DNA from: Alphaproteobacteria bacterium
GTDB taxonomy: Bacteria > Pseudomonadota > Alphaproteobacteria > Caulobacterales > Caulobacteraceae
NCBI GenBank assembly: GCA_025359785.1
Contig: JANYET010000034.1
Location: forward strand, 1-64,000
Direction: 5' to 3'
Length of the DNA stretch: 64,000 nucleotides
Shown piece by piece: positions 52,306 to 61,040 of the stretch. A program made the position numbers and the translations under genes. Each line of letters begins with the position of its first letter. Position 1 is the stretch's first letter. The notes beneath the pieces are model-generated. The model was not told where the DNA came from. It saw nothing but the letters and a program-made list of their open reading frames with translations, and did not search any database.

Positions 52306-54674
52306 GCCGCGAACAGGGTGACGCCGAGCGTCGTGGGCCGCTGCGGCGTGATCTGGCGCGACTGGGCTGGATTGAACTGGTTGCCGAAGGCGAAGGTGTC
52401 GCTGAACGCGTTGGTGGGGTTGGTCAGGAAGATCTGCCCGCCGTAGCGGCCGCGGCGAACCTCGACCATCAGCTTGGTGCGGACATAGCCGCCCATCTCC
52501 GGGAAGCCGGTGGCGAAGGTCACGTGACTGCGCCCGACATAGGAGGTCTCACCGGCCAGCCGCAGCAGGACGCCGTCGAGGATCGGCCGCTCATAGCTCA
52601 CCATCGCGCCGCCGGAGAAGGGCGGCGCATTGGGCAGGCCGTTGACCAGCAGCGTCAGGAAGCTGAGGTTCGGGTTGAGCGTCTGGGTATCGTTGTAGCG
52701 GCCGTTCAATTCCAGGGTCAGGCCGCCGGAACGCCAGGCGATTTCGGTCTCCACGCCGCGCACCTTCGCGTCGCCGACATTGGTCGTGTAGGGGATGCCG
52801 GACGGCTGGTACTCGTCGGTCTGGATGTCATTCCACAGCGCGTAGTAGATCGCTGAATTCATCGACAGGCGCCGGTCGAACCCCTGTAATTTCAGGCCGA
52901 TCTCATAGTTGCGCAGCTTGTCCGGGGCATAGACGGCCTGGCTTTCCGGCAAGGGTTCGGTGCCTCCGGAATTGAAGCCGCCGGCGCGATAGCCTTCCGA
53001 ATAGACGGCGTAGACCAGGTTTCCGCCGCCGAACTCGTGCTGCAGGGAAATCTTCGGCGCGAAGGTATGGAACCGGGCGGACCGGTCGAGCTCGCGGGGT
53101 CGGAAGTTCTCGCTCTCGGATTCCACATGGCTGCGGGTGTGGGTCAGGATCGAGAAGATCCGGCCGCCGACCGCCAGCGTCCAGTCCGGCGCGAGCGCGT
53201 AGGACGCCTCGCCATAGACCGCGACCTCGTCGATCTGGTCGCGCCGGTTGTCGCTGTAGGCGGTGGTGTCCGCGCCGGCCGCGCGGTGCGCCGTGAAGGT
53301 GCTGGGCGAGTGTTCGGTGGTGCTGGCGCCGTAGACCCCGGCCAGCCATTGGAACCGCCCGGTGCCGCGTGAGGTCAGATAGAGGTCCTCCACCAGCATG
53401 GTCGTGGAGGTGCGCTCGAAATAGGCCGAGGTCAGCGCGCCCCGGGTGAACAGATCCTGCGAGGCGGTGGCGTCGTAGAGGCTGCCGTAGGCGTGCTGCA
53501 CGACGCCGGTCGATGAGGTCAGTTCGCCCCAGCTCCAGGCGCGTTTGACCTGGGCGGTCCACAGCGAAATGTCGTTGGTGTGCGGCTCGGCGATCCGGTT
53601 GTCGCGCGTCAGGCCGCGTCCGTTGGTGGTATATTGCGTGTCGTCCGACTTCAGATGCTGGTCCGTGCCGGTGAGCAGGATCGTCCAGTAGTCCCGGGGC
53701 TCGATCAGCACCGAAAGCCGCGCGCCCCGGCGCTCGGTGCGGTTGACCTGCTTCTTGCCCAGCCGGACGTCATCCAGATAACCGCCATCGACCTGGTCGT
53801 AGGCGGTCAGCCGCACGCCGATCCGGTCCGAGACGATGGGCACGTTGACATAGCCCTCGATGGCTCCGCTGGGCCCGCCACGGTCGGTCAGGGCTCCGGT
53901 GACGCTGCCGTCGGCCGAGAATTCGTTGAGGTTCGGCTTGTTGGAGATGATCCGGTAGATGCCGCTCAGGAAGCCCGCGCCATAGAGCGCGCCCTGCGGA
54001 CCGCGGGCGATTTCGACGCGCTGGACGTCGGCCAGCCGCAGGTCGGGATCCGGCGCGTTGTAGTTGAGCGGGATGTCGTCGAGGTAGGTCGCCACCGTCG
54101 AGCGGGCGCGCCCGGTATAGGCCCCGTCCGAGAGGCCCCGCAGCAGCAGCTTGTCGCGGGCTGGGCCCAGGTTGGTCGACAGCATGCTGAGGCGCGCCGC
54201 GCCCTCCGCAGCGTCGCTGGCGCCGCTGGCCTGCAGGTCCGCGCCGCTGACGGCGGTGACCGCGACAGCCAGTTGCCGCGGGTCGCGCACCCGCTTGGTC
54301 GCGGTCACCAGCAGCTCCGAGACCGAGACCGGAACCACCGCTGGCCTGGCCGCGGCCGGGCGCGACACCGCGGAGATCTGGATGGTGTTCGGCGCGATTT
54401 CCTTCCAGGTGCAGGGCGCGCCGGCCAGGACCCTGTCCAGCGCCTGCTCGACGGTCAGCGGCCCCGCCAGCGCCTCGCGCGAGACGCCGCCGCAGGCGCC
54501 CGCGCCGAGCAGGGTGATATTGGCCTGCTGGGCCAGGTCGAGCAGGGCTTCGGCATAGGGCTTGGGCTCGATCCGGAAGCGGACAAGCACCAGCGCGGCC
54601 TGGGCATATCCCGTCCAGCTCACCGCCATGGCGGTAAGCGCGACCGCGGCCGCGAAGTCCCGACGCCCGTGAAT
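52299..54674 (-). CDS. FecA-like TonB-dependent receptor with STN signalling domain; probable ATT start
   Basis: 791 residues if started at ATT 54674; the first ATG (54629) gives 776. The ATT start is preferred because it supplies a full signal peptide (HGRRDFAAAVALTAMAV through YAQA), lies 11 nt after the fecR stop, and follows AGGCGGAAG. STN domain about residues 27-80 (IEPKPYAEALLDLAQ), plug (LLVTATKRVRDPRQLAV, VQRVEIARGPQGALYG), 22-strand barrel ending LGVTLFAAY. STN domains relay ligand occupancy to FecR/FecI. Ligand unknown. Confidence 0.9.
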   Translation of the reverse strand: MHGRRDFAAAVALTAMAVSWTGYAQAALVLVRFRIEPKPYAEALLDLAQQANITLLGAGACGGVSREALAGPLTVEQALDRVLAGAPCTWKEIAPNTIQISAVSRPAAARPAVVPVSVSELLVTATKRVRDPRQLAVAVTAVSGADLQASGASDAAEGAARLSMLSTNLGPARDKLLLRGLSDGAYTGRARSTVATYLDDIPLNYNAPDPDLRLADVQRVEIARGPQGALYGAGFLSGIYRIISNKPNLNEFSADGSVTGALTDRGGPSGAIEGYVNVPIVSDRIGVRLTAYDQVDGGYLDDVRLGKKQVNRTERRGARLSVLIEPRDYWTILLTGTDQHLKSDDTQYTTNGRGLTRDNRIAEPHTNDISLWTAQVKRAWSWGELTSSTGVVQHAYGSLYDATASQDLFTRGALTSAYFERTSTTMLVEDLYLTSRGTGRFQWLAGVYGASTTEHSPSTFTAHRAAGADTTAYSDNRRDQIDEVAVYGEASYALAPDWTLAVGGRIFSILTHTRSHVESESENFRPRELDRSARFHTFAPKISLQHEFGGGNLVYAVYSEGYRAGGFNSGGTEPLPESQAVYAPDKLRNYEIGLKLQGFDRRLSMNSAIYYALWNDIQTDEYQPSGIPYTTNVGDAKVRGVETEIAWRSGGLTLELNGRYNDTQTLNPNLSFLTLLVNGLPNAPPFSGGAMVSYERPILDGVLLRLAGETSYVGRSHVTFATGFPEMGGYVRTKLMVEVRRGRYGGQIFLTNPTNAFSDTFAFGNQFNPAQSRQITPQRPTTLGVTLFAAY

Positions 54675-54685
54675 TGTCTTCCGCC

Positions 54686-55657
54686 TTACTTGCGAAGCAG
54701 CAGCAGCCCCGGGCCGGAAGTTACCGCTCTGATGGGAAGCATCAAGGACAGACGCGTTATAACCGAGCGCGGATCGTCGAGAACAATGACACCTGTGATC
54801 GGAATCCGACCCAGTTCCGGGTCTGCGATCTCGATCTGCTCCGGGAACTGCCGGTTGAGGTCGGCCACGACGTCGCTGAGCGCCTCGCCGCGATAGACCA
54901 GACGGCCGGCCCGCCAGCTGAAGGTCTCTTCCGGGTCGACGAACCGGGTCCGTTCGGCGCCGGCGGCGCTGACGTCGAGCCGCTGGCCGGGCGTGAGCGC
55001 GTAGACGTGGGGTCCGGACGCGGCGGGCCGCACCTCCACCTTGCCGCGCGCCACGGTGACGGTGAGCGCGCCCTGACGATTGCGCACATCGAACTGGGTG
55101 CCGACCACGCGGACCGACCGCTCGCCCGCCGCCACGATGAAGGGCCGCGCGGCGTCGTGCGTCACGTCGAAGATCGCCTCGCCGTCGTCCAGCGAGACGC
55201 GGCGCTCGGAGCGGCTGAAGCTGACGCGCAGCCGCGTCTCGGCGTTGAGGTCGATCGTCGATCCGTCCGCGAGCGTGTAGCGCTGGCGCTGACCGCGCCG
55301 GGTGGCCAGCGTCTGGATCGCCGGACCGCCCATCAGCGCGGGCGCGACGACCACGGCGAGGCCCGCCGCGATGCCGAAGCCGCCGGCCCCGACCATCCAC
55401 TGACGCCGCGTCGTGCGGCCCGCCGCCTCGCGCCGCGACCGGGCCGCCAGCTCGGCGTCAACCTCGGCGCCGGCGGCGTCGAACTCGTGCCAGAGCGCCA
55501 GCGCGGTGCGATAAGCGGTCTTGTTGTCGGCGGAGGCCGTCAGCCAGGCCTCGAACGCCAGGCCGTCAGCCTCGGCCACGTCGTCGCGCTGCAGACGCGC
55601 CAGCCAGCCGGCGGCTTCGTCCATGGCGCGGTGCGCTTGCGCGGAGATGATGGTCAT
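54686..55657 (-). CDS. FecR-family transmembrane anti-sigma/sensor protein
   Basis: 323 residues. Cytosolic DUF4880-like N-terminus (EAAGWLARLQRDDV), one TM helix (about 92-112), then the periplasmic FecR domain: RYTLADGSTIDLNAETRL, VSLDDGEAIFDV, and RLVYRGEALSDVVADL. It would sense occupancy of the receptor STN domain and release the sigma factor. Order sigma-FecR-receptor on the minus strand, 97 bp after fecI and 11 bp before the receptor. Confidence 0.93.
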   Translation of the reverse strand: MTIISAQAHRAMDEAAGWLARLQRDDVAEADGLAFEAWLTASADNKTAYRTALALWHEFDAAGAEVDAELAARSRREAAGRTTRRQWMVGAGGFGIAAGLAVVVAPALMGGPAIQTLATRRGQRQRYTLADGSTIDLNAETRLRVSFSRSERRVSLDDGEAIFDVTHDAARPFIVAAGERSVRVVGTQFDVRNRQGALTVTVARGKVEVRPAASGPHVYALTPGQRLDVSAAGAERTRFVDPEETFSWRAGRLVYRGEALSDVVADLNRQFPEQIEIADPELGRIPITGVIVLDDPRSVITRLSLMLPIRAVTSGPGLLLLRK

Positions 55658-55754
55658 CGGTTCAACTGTCCGGTCTGCGCCGAGTGCGCCAGACAGCCCA
55701 TGAGACGGCGCCGCGACACCTTGTCCCTAGGTCGAAGGGCAAATTCCCGATGCA

Positions 55755-56300
55755 TCACGACCCCAGCCTCCGCGTCAGGTTCTTCACCGCCGCATGGATG
55801 TGCTGTTCGACCATCTTGCGCGAGATGCCCATCGCCTCGGCGGTTTGCATCTGGGTGAGCCCCTCCAGCTTGTTCAGGCGGAAGGCGCGGCCCATCTGCG
55901 GCGGCAGGCCCGCGACAGCCTCGGCAAGCTGGCGGGCCCGTTCCCGGTTGACGATCAACTGCTCGGCCGAGGGCTCCTCCACGACCTCCTCGCCGCCGAC
56001 CGAGGTGCGGGTGTCGTCGCGCCATTGCGAATCGCGGCGACGCGCGCGCTGGGCGGAGCGCACATGGTCGACGAGCAGGTTGGACGCCATGCGGTAGAGC
56101 AGCGACCCGGGCGAGCGGATCTCGGTCCCAGGCTGCATGGCGGCGATCTTCAGATAGAGGTCCTGCGCCAGGTCTTCCGCCATCGCCATGGAGCGCGTCC
56201 GCGCGGCCAGGAACAACACCAGGCTCTCGCGCTTCTCCAGGAAGGCCTCGACCAGCGGGCTGTCGGCGGCGGCGGGTTTCGACGGCTCAGAGGGCGCCAC
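55755..56300 (-). CDS. ECF sigma factor, FecI-like
   Basis: 181 residues. Sigma region 2 (AEDLAQDLYLKIAA, LLYRMASNLLVDHVRSAQRA) and region 4 (LPPQMGRAFRLNKLEGLTQ, GISRKMVEQHIHAAVKNL) with a linker rich in Glu. Transcribes the receptor operon and itself in the FecI/FecR paradigm. No SigR-type zinc motif. Confidence 0.93.
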   Translation of the reverse strand: MAPSEPSKPAAADSPLVEAFLEKRESLVLFLAARTRSMAMAEDLAQDLYLKIAAMQPGTEIRSPGSLLYRMASNLLVDHVRSAQRARRRDSQWRDDTRTSVGGEEVVEEPSAEQLIVNRERARQLAEAVAGLPPQMGRAFRLNKLEGLTQMQTAEAMGISRKMVEQHIHAAVKNLTRRLGS

Positions 56301-56382
56301 GGCCAGTCCCCGGGATTTTCCGATGCCTGGGCCGACGCGGGCTCCACGACGCTGAACGGGCGGTATGGCTCAGCCGATGCAA

Positions 56383-56973
56383 TTAGCCAACCTCGGGCGC
56401 CGGCAGCAGAGCCTCGGCGGCCAGAAAGACCGCGAGGTCGCCACCGGGGAACAGCACGCCGCGCACGCCGGCGCGCAGCGCGGCCTCCAGGTCCGAGGGC
56501 TTGTCGCCCACCAGGATCGAGGCCGCCTTGTCGATCGGCCAGTCGCTGAGCGCGCGCAGGATCATCCCCGGGTTCGGCTTGCGGTCCGGCGGATCGGGAT
56601 GACGGTAGGCGTCCATCGGCGCGTCCGGGTGGTGCGGCGCGTGGTAGAAGGCGTCGATCCGGCCGCCGACCTTGGCCAGGTCCTGCGCCATCTGCGCATG
56701 CAAGGCGTGGACGTCGGCCTCTCTGTAGTAACCGCGCCCGACGCCCGACTGATTGGTCACCACGATCACTAGCCAGCCGGCGCGGTTGAACGCCGCCACC
56801 GTCTCGCGGGCGCCGGCGATCCAGCGAAAGTCCGCCCAGCGATAGACATAGCCTTTGTCCTCGTTCAGCACCCCGTCGCGGTCGAGGAAGAGCGCGGGGC
56901 GCAGGGCGGCGGCGGTCGGGATGTCGGGCACCGCGGCACTATAGCCGGGCCGCGCGGCCGTGGGCGATTTCAA
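56383..56973 (-). CDS. HAD-superfamily histidinol/heptose-bisphosphate phosphatase-like protein
   Basis: 196 residues. HisB-N/GmhB family: LFLDRDGVLNEDKGYVY (DxDGV motif I), VTNQSGVGRGYY (motif II), RKPNPGMI (Lys), LVGDKPSDLEAA (motif IV). GmhB normally has a CxH...CxC zinc loop; here the segment is HHPDAPMDAYRHPDPPDRKP, without cysteines, so the zinc clasp is lost. A role in ADP-heptose supply for LPS is likely but the enzyme may act on another sugar-bisphosphate. Confidence 0.82.
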   Translation of the reverse strand: MKSPTAARPGYSAAVPDIPTAAALRPALFLDRDGVLNEDKGYVYRWADFRWIAGARETVAAFNRAGWLVIVVTNQSGVGRGYYREADVHALHAQMAQDLAKVGGRIDAFYHAPHHPDAPMDAYRHPDPPDRKPNPGMILRALSDWPIDKAASILVGDKPSDLEAALRAGVRGVLFPGGDLAVFLAAEALLPAPEVG

Positions 56974-57044
56974 AAAGTCGGAGGTCGCGTCTAAGGTCTC
57001 CGAGTTCGACCCGCCGGCGGAAGCGGCTTAGACGCGAGGAGATC

Positions 57045-57470
57045 ATGAGCGAGCCCGTGGACCGCGAACCGATTACCGGGAGCTGCCTTTGCGGCGCCGT
57101 GCGCTTCGCGGTCAGCGGCCGGTTGCCCGGCGTCGGCATGTGCCACTGTTCGAAGTGCCGCAGAGTTTCAGGTGTCGCCTCCAACGCCAGCCTGAACGTC
57201 AGCAAAGCCAGGCTGACCTGGCTGGCCGGCGAGGATAACCTTCAGACCTTCGCCCTGCCCTCGGGCTGGAGCACCGTCTTTTGCCGCACCTGCGGTTGCC
57301 CGGCGCCGCATCTCACGCCGGACGGCGAGCGCGTCTGGGTGCCGGCAGGCGGCCTGGATACCGATCCGGGTCCTCGCGTGGCCGGCCATATCATGGTGGG
57401 CTCGAAGGTCAGCTGGGACGTCATCGGCGACGATGGTCCGCAGTTCGACGAATATCCGGAAGGCGGCTGA
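57045..57470 (+). CDS. GFA-domain (CENP-V/glutathione-dependent formaldehyde-activating family) protein
   Basis: 141 residues. Zinc-binding CLCGAVRFAV, MCHCSKCRR and FCRTCGCP contain the two CxC/CxxC pairs. Fold as in Gfa; in most relatives the formaldehyde role is unproven. Located between the HAD phosphatase (divergent) and manC, from which it is separated by 5 bp. Confidence 0.85.
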   Translation: MSEPVDREPITGSCLCGAVRFAVSGRLPGVGMCHCSKCRRVSGVASNASLNVSKARLTWLAGEDNLQTFALPSGWSTVFCRTCGCPAPHLTPDGERVWVPAGGLDTDPGPRVAGHIMVGSKVSWDVIGDDGPQFDEYPEGG

Positions 57471-57475
57471 CGGCC

Positions 57476-58564
57476 GTGAGCCGCATCACCCCCGTCCTGA
57501 TGTCCGGCGGCGCCGGGACCCGGCTGTGGCCGCTGTCGCGGCGGGCCAGGCCCAAGCAGTTCCATGCCCTGGGGACGCCGCGGACCCTGATCCAGGAGAC
57601 CGCGCTGCGGTTCACCACCGACGCCTTCGGGCCGCCGACCGTGATCTGCAACATCGACCATGCCGACCTGGTGCGCGAACAGCTGGCGGCGGTCGGCGTC
57701 TCGCCCAGCCTGATCCTGGAGCCGCAGGGGCGTAACACCGGCGCGGCGGCGGTGATCGCGGCGCTGAGCGCCCAGGCGGCCGGCGGCGGGCTCGTGCTGC
57801 TGCTGAGCGCCGACGCGCGGGTGGCCGATGCGGCGGCGCTGCGCGAGGCCATCGCCATCGGCGCGCCCGCGGCCGAGGCCGGCGCGTTGGTAATTTTCGG
57901 CATCACGCCGACGGGGCCGGAGACCGGCTATGGCTACATCCGCGCCCAGGTCGCCGAAGGAGGACCGGGCGCCGGCGGCGTCCGAAAGGTCGCGGCCTTT
58001 GTGGAAAAGCCGGACCTGGCCACCGCCCAGGCCTATGTCGCCGACCCCGCCTACAGCTGGAACGCCGGCATCTTCCTGTTCGCGCCCTCAGCCTTCCTGG
58101 CCGAGGCGCGGCGCGTGGCCCCCGACCTCACCGCCGCGGCGGAAACCGCCTTCGCCGAGGCTGTGCGCGCCCGGACCGTGGAGGATAGGGACGCTCTGCG
58201 CCTGGGGCCGGCGTTCGCGGATGTCCCCTCGATCCCGGTGGACGTGGCGGTCTTCGAGGCGACCGACCGGGCGGTGGTGGTCAGCGCCGACATCGGCTGG
58301 AGCGACGTCGGCGTCTATGACGCGCTCTGGGCGCACGGCGCGAAGGACGCCGCCGGCAACGTGCTGCAGGGGTCGGCTATCGTCGCCGGCGCGGCGAACT
58401 GCCTGGTCATCTCCGACGGCCCGATCGTCGTGGTGGCCGGCGTCGAGGACCTGGCGGTGGTCGTCGAGAACGGCGTTGTCCTGGTCACCCGCCGCGACGA
58501 CGCCGGCGCGGTCCGCGCGGCGGTCGAGATGGTCAGGCAGGCGGGCCGGGAAGATTTGTTGTAG
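57476..58564 (+). CDS. manC: Mannose-1-phosphate guanylyltransferase
   Basis: 362 residues from GTG 57476, five bases after the GFA gene. Nucleotidyltransferase pyrophosphorylase motif LMSGGAGTRLWPLSRRARPK at the N-terminus, LEPQGRNTGAAAV, VEKPDLATAQAYV, WNAGIFLF. It makes GDP-mannose for polysaccharides. The loop read LPADH in most family members is LSADARVAD here, so the His is replaced. No isomerase tail is fused. May be co-transcribed with the GFA gene. Confidence 0.87.
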   Translation: MSRITPVLMSGGAGTRLWPLSRRARPKQFHALGTPRTLIQETALRFTTDAFGPPTVICNIDHADLVREQLAAVGVSPSLILEPQGRNTGAAAVIAALSAQAAGGGLVLLLSADARVADAAALREAIAIGAPAAEAGALVIFGITPTGPETGYGYIRAQVAEGGPGAGGVRKVAAFVEKPDLATAQAYVADPAYSWNAGIFLFAPSAFLAEARRVAPDLTAAAETAFAEAVRARTVEDRDALRLGPAFADVPSIPVDVAVFEATDRAVVVSADIGWSDVGVYDALWAHGAKDAAGNVLQGSAIVAGAANCLVISDGPIVVVAGVEDLAVVVENGVVLVTRRDDAGAVRAAVEMVRQAGREDLL

Positions 58565-58607
58565 CGCTGGCTGATACACTGGCCGGCCGGGCGGCCATCA
58601 AGATTCG

Positions 58608-58751
58608 ACCACGAACCCACACAAACGCCACGAACGCGGCCTGCCGGCTGGGGGGCCGCGACCCGGATTGCCTGGCTGCGAGCCCTTACGAAATGGCCTT
58701 CGGTCGGTGGGCTTCCCGGGCGCGTTCGTGGGGTTCGTGTGGGTTCGTGGT
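58608..58751. repeat. Long intergenic inverted repeat B
   Basis: 31-bp arms (58608-58638 and 58721-58751) with 29 of 31 positions complementary, separated by 82 bp. Built of CCACGAACC/CACGAACG-like units. It lies between manC and ilvA, which are both on the plus strand. The design resembles palindrome A near ald and the widespread CCACGAA.../TTCGTGG intergenic repeats. Confidence 0.75.
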
Positions 58752-58843
58752 TGCGCCCTCCCCACCTGCGAAAGCGCGGCGTTGCCCCGAGAGGGCCCTC
58801 CCGTTAGGTTGCGCGCCTTTTCTGAAAGACTCCGGCCACCGCC

Positions 58844-60052
58844 ATGACCCTCGCTTTTGACGACATCCTCGCAGCCAAAGACCGGCTGCAGGGTCATATT
58901 GAGCGCACGCCGTGCCGCCATTCGCGGACGCTGTCGGAGATCACCGGCGCCGACGTCTGGGTGAAGTTCGAGAACCTGCAGTTCACCGCCGCCTACAAGG
59001 AGCGTGGCGCGCTGAACAAGCTGCTGCAGCTGACCGAGGCGGAGAAGAAGCGCGGCGTGATCGCCGCCTCGGCCGGCAATCACAGCCAGGGGCTGGCCTA
59101 CCACGCCGCCCGCCTCGGCATCCCCGTGACCATCGTCATGCCCAAGGCCACGCCCTTCGTGAAGGTGCAGCAGACCCGCGCCCACGGCGCCCAGGTGGTG
59201 ATCGAGGGTGACGGCTATGACGAGGCCTCGGCCGTCGCCATGCGGCTGCGCGAGGAACGCGACCTGGTGTTCATCCATCCGTTCAACGACCTGGACGTCA
59301 TGGCCGGCCAGGGCACCGTCGCGCTGGAGATGCTGGAGGACGTGCCGGGCCTCGAGGTCCTGCCGATCCCCATCGGCGGTGGCGGACTGATCGCCGGCAT
59401 GGCGACGGCGGCCAAGCATGTGAAGCCGTCGATCAGTATCGTCGGCCTGGAGCCGGCCATGTATCCGTCGTTCACCGCCCGGATGCGCGGCGTGAACGCC
59501 GGCGCCGCCAGCGGTGGAGCCACCATCGCCGAGGGTATCGCGGTCAAGCAGGTCGGCGATGTGAGCTACGGCGTGGCCCGCCCGCTGGTCGACGAGGTGC
59601 TGCTGATCGAGGAGCCGTTCTTCGAGCGCGCCGTGGCGCTCTACTGCAATGTCGAAAAGACAGTCACCGAGGGCGCCGGCGCTGGCGCCCTGGCCGCGCT
59701 CCTGGCCTTCCCGGAGAAATTCCGCGGCAAGACCTGCGGCCTGGTGATCACCGGCGGCAACATCGACACCCGCCTCCTGGCCTCGGTGCTGACCCGCGAG
59801 CTGGTCCGTGAGCAGCGGATCGTCAGCCTACGGATCATTGGCGACGACCGCCCCGGGCTGCTGGGCACGGTGTCGGCGATCATCGGCCGGCTGGGCGCCA
59901 ATATCATCGAGGTGGCGCACAATCGCCTGGCGCTCGACGTACCGGCCAAGGGGGCGGAGTTCGACATCCTGATCGAGACCCGCGACGCCCAGCACACCCA
60001 GGAAATCATGGACGCGCTCCGCGAGGCGGGCTACCCGCCGCGCGCCGTCTAA
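58844..60052 (+). CDS. ilvA: Threonine ammonia-lyase with C-terminal ACT domain
   Basis: 402 residues. PLP Lys in FTAAYKERGALNKLL; ASAGNHSQGLAYHAARLG and PIGGGGLIAGMATA bind the cofactor; the C-terminal 75 residues form an ACT domain (SLRIIGDDRPGLLGTVSAI), as in biodegradative or shorter regulated forms. Makes 2-oxobutyrate from threonine for isoleucine. The last 30 bp are duplicated just after the stop. Confidence 0.93.
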   Translation: MTLAFDDILAAKDRLQGHIERTPCRHSRTLSEITGADVWVKFENLQFTAAYKERGALNKLLQLTEAEKKRGVIAASAGNHSQGLAYHAARLGIPVTIVMPKATPFVKVQQTRAHGAQVVIEGDGYDEASAVAMRLREERDLVFIHPFNDLDVMAGQGTVALEMLEDVPGLEVLPIPIGGGGLIAGMATAAKHVKPSISIVGLEPAMYPSFTARMRGVNAGAASGGATIAEGIAVKQVGDVSYGVARPLVDEVLLIEEPFFERAVALYCNVEKTVTEGAGAGALAALLAFPEKFRGKTCGLVITGGNIDTRLLASVLTRELVREQRIVSLRIIGDDRPGLLGTVSAIIGRLGANIIEVAHNRLALDVPAKGAEFDILIETRDAQHTQEIMDALREAGYPPRAV

Positions 60053-60094
60053 AGCAAGAATGGGGCGAGGCGGGCTACCCGCCGCGCGCAGTCT
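60021..60094. repeat. 30-bp direct repeat at the 3' end of ilvA
   Basis: 60021-60050 and 60065-60094 are identical except for one base. The first copy encodes the last ten residues of IlvA (REAGYPPRAV); the second sits in the leader of the FKBP gene. A small recent duplication. Confidence 0.85.
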
Positions 60095-60107
60095 GACGAG
60101 GATAGCG

Positions 60108-60602
60108 ATGTTGTTCCGTACCCTGATGATTTTCGCCGCGGCGTTGTCGCTTGCCGCCTGCCATCCGAAGCCACAGGCCGTCGGCGACCAGAGCGTGGCG
60201 TCCAAGGCCTTCCTGGAGAACAACGCCAAACAACCGGGCGTCATCGTCCTGCCCGATGGCCTGCAATACAAGATCGTCAGCTCCGGTCCCGCGACGGGCC
60301 TGAAGCCGCATCTCGCCGACGAGGTGAAGGTCAACTACGAGGGCAAGCTGATCGACGGCAAGGTCTTCGACAGCTCCTACGAGCGCGGCCAGCCCGCCGC
60401 CATGCCGTTGAACAGCCTGGTGCCCGCCTGGAAGGAAGCCCTGCAGAAGATGCGGCCCGGCGACGTCTGGATGCTCTATGTACCGCCCGAGCTGGGCTAC
60501 GGACCGGAAGGCCAGGGCGAAATCCCCGGCGGCGCGGCGCTGATCTTCAAGATCGAGCTGATCGACTTCCTGCCGGGCCCCGGCAGCGTCGGCAAAGGCT
60601 AG
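60108..60602 (+). CDS. FKBP-type peptidyl-prolyl cis-trans isomerase lipoprotein
   Basis: 164 residues from ATG 60108. Signal peptide with lipobox SLAAC (Cys18). FKBP domain with VNYEGKLIDGKVFDSSYERG, ALQKMRPGDVWMLYVPPELGYG and IPGGAALIFKIELIDF. A periplasmic folding helper anchored to a membrane. Closely follows ilvA, whose 3' end is partly repeated in its leader. Confidence 0.93.
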   Translation: MLFRTLMIFAAALSLAACHPKPQAVGDQSVASKAFLENNAKQPGVIVLPDGLQYKIVSSGPATGLKPHLADEVKVNYEGKLIDGKVFDSSYERGQPAAMPLNSLVPAWKEALQKMRPGDVWMLYVPPELGYGPEGQGEIPGGAALIFKIELIDFLPGPGSVGKG

Positions 60603-60614
60603 GCCGGTCGCGGC

Positions 60615-61040
60615 GTGTCCGAAACCCGGACACCACCCGGGCCGCCACGCGTGGGCGTCGGCGCCTTCATCACCGACAGCGCCGGGCGCCTGCTGCTGGT
60701 CAAGCGGTCGCGCGAGCCCGAGGCCGGGCACTGGGGCCTGCCCGGCGGCAAGGTCGATTTCGGTGAGACCATCGCTCAAACTTGCGCGCGGGAGATTCTG
60801 GAAGAACTCGGCGTGGAGATCGCGGTCGGAGACTTGATCTGCGTCGTCGATCAGATCGATCACGCCGCGGGAACCCACTGGGTGGCCCCGGTTTTCCGCG
60901 CCAGCATCGTTGGCGGCGAGCCCTCGAACCGCGAACCGCAGGCGCTGGCGGAGATCGGCTGGTTCGGCCCGGGCGACCTTCCCGCGCCGCTCACGGTCTC
61001 GACTCAGCGCGCCCTGCAGATCGACCGGTCCGGGGCCTAG
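60615..61040 (+). CDS. Nudix hydrolase
   Basis: 141 residues from GTG 60615. Full Nudix box G-x5-E-x7-REUxEExGU, seen as GGKVDFGETIAQTCAREILE then ELGV. Preceded by GVGAFITDSAGRLLLVKRS, typical of ADP-ribose/8-oxo-dGTP type members; substrate unknown. It overlaps the convergent GNAT gene by 4 bp. Confidence 0.9.
   Translation: MSETRTPPGPPRVGVGAFITDSAGRLLLVKRSREPEAGHWGLPGGKVDFGETIAQTCAREILEELGVEIAVGDLICVVDQIDHAAGTHWVAPVFRASIVGGEPSNREPQALAEIGWFGPGDLPAPLTVSTQRALQIDRSGA

Noticed and set aside
58565..58843. Possible mobile element around palindrome B
   Set aside because: No transposase, no target-site duplication; only the inverted repeat itself is supported.
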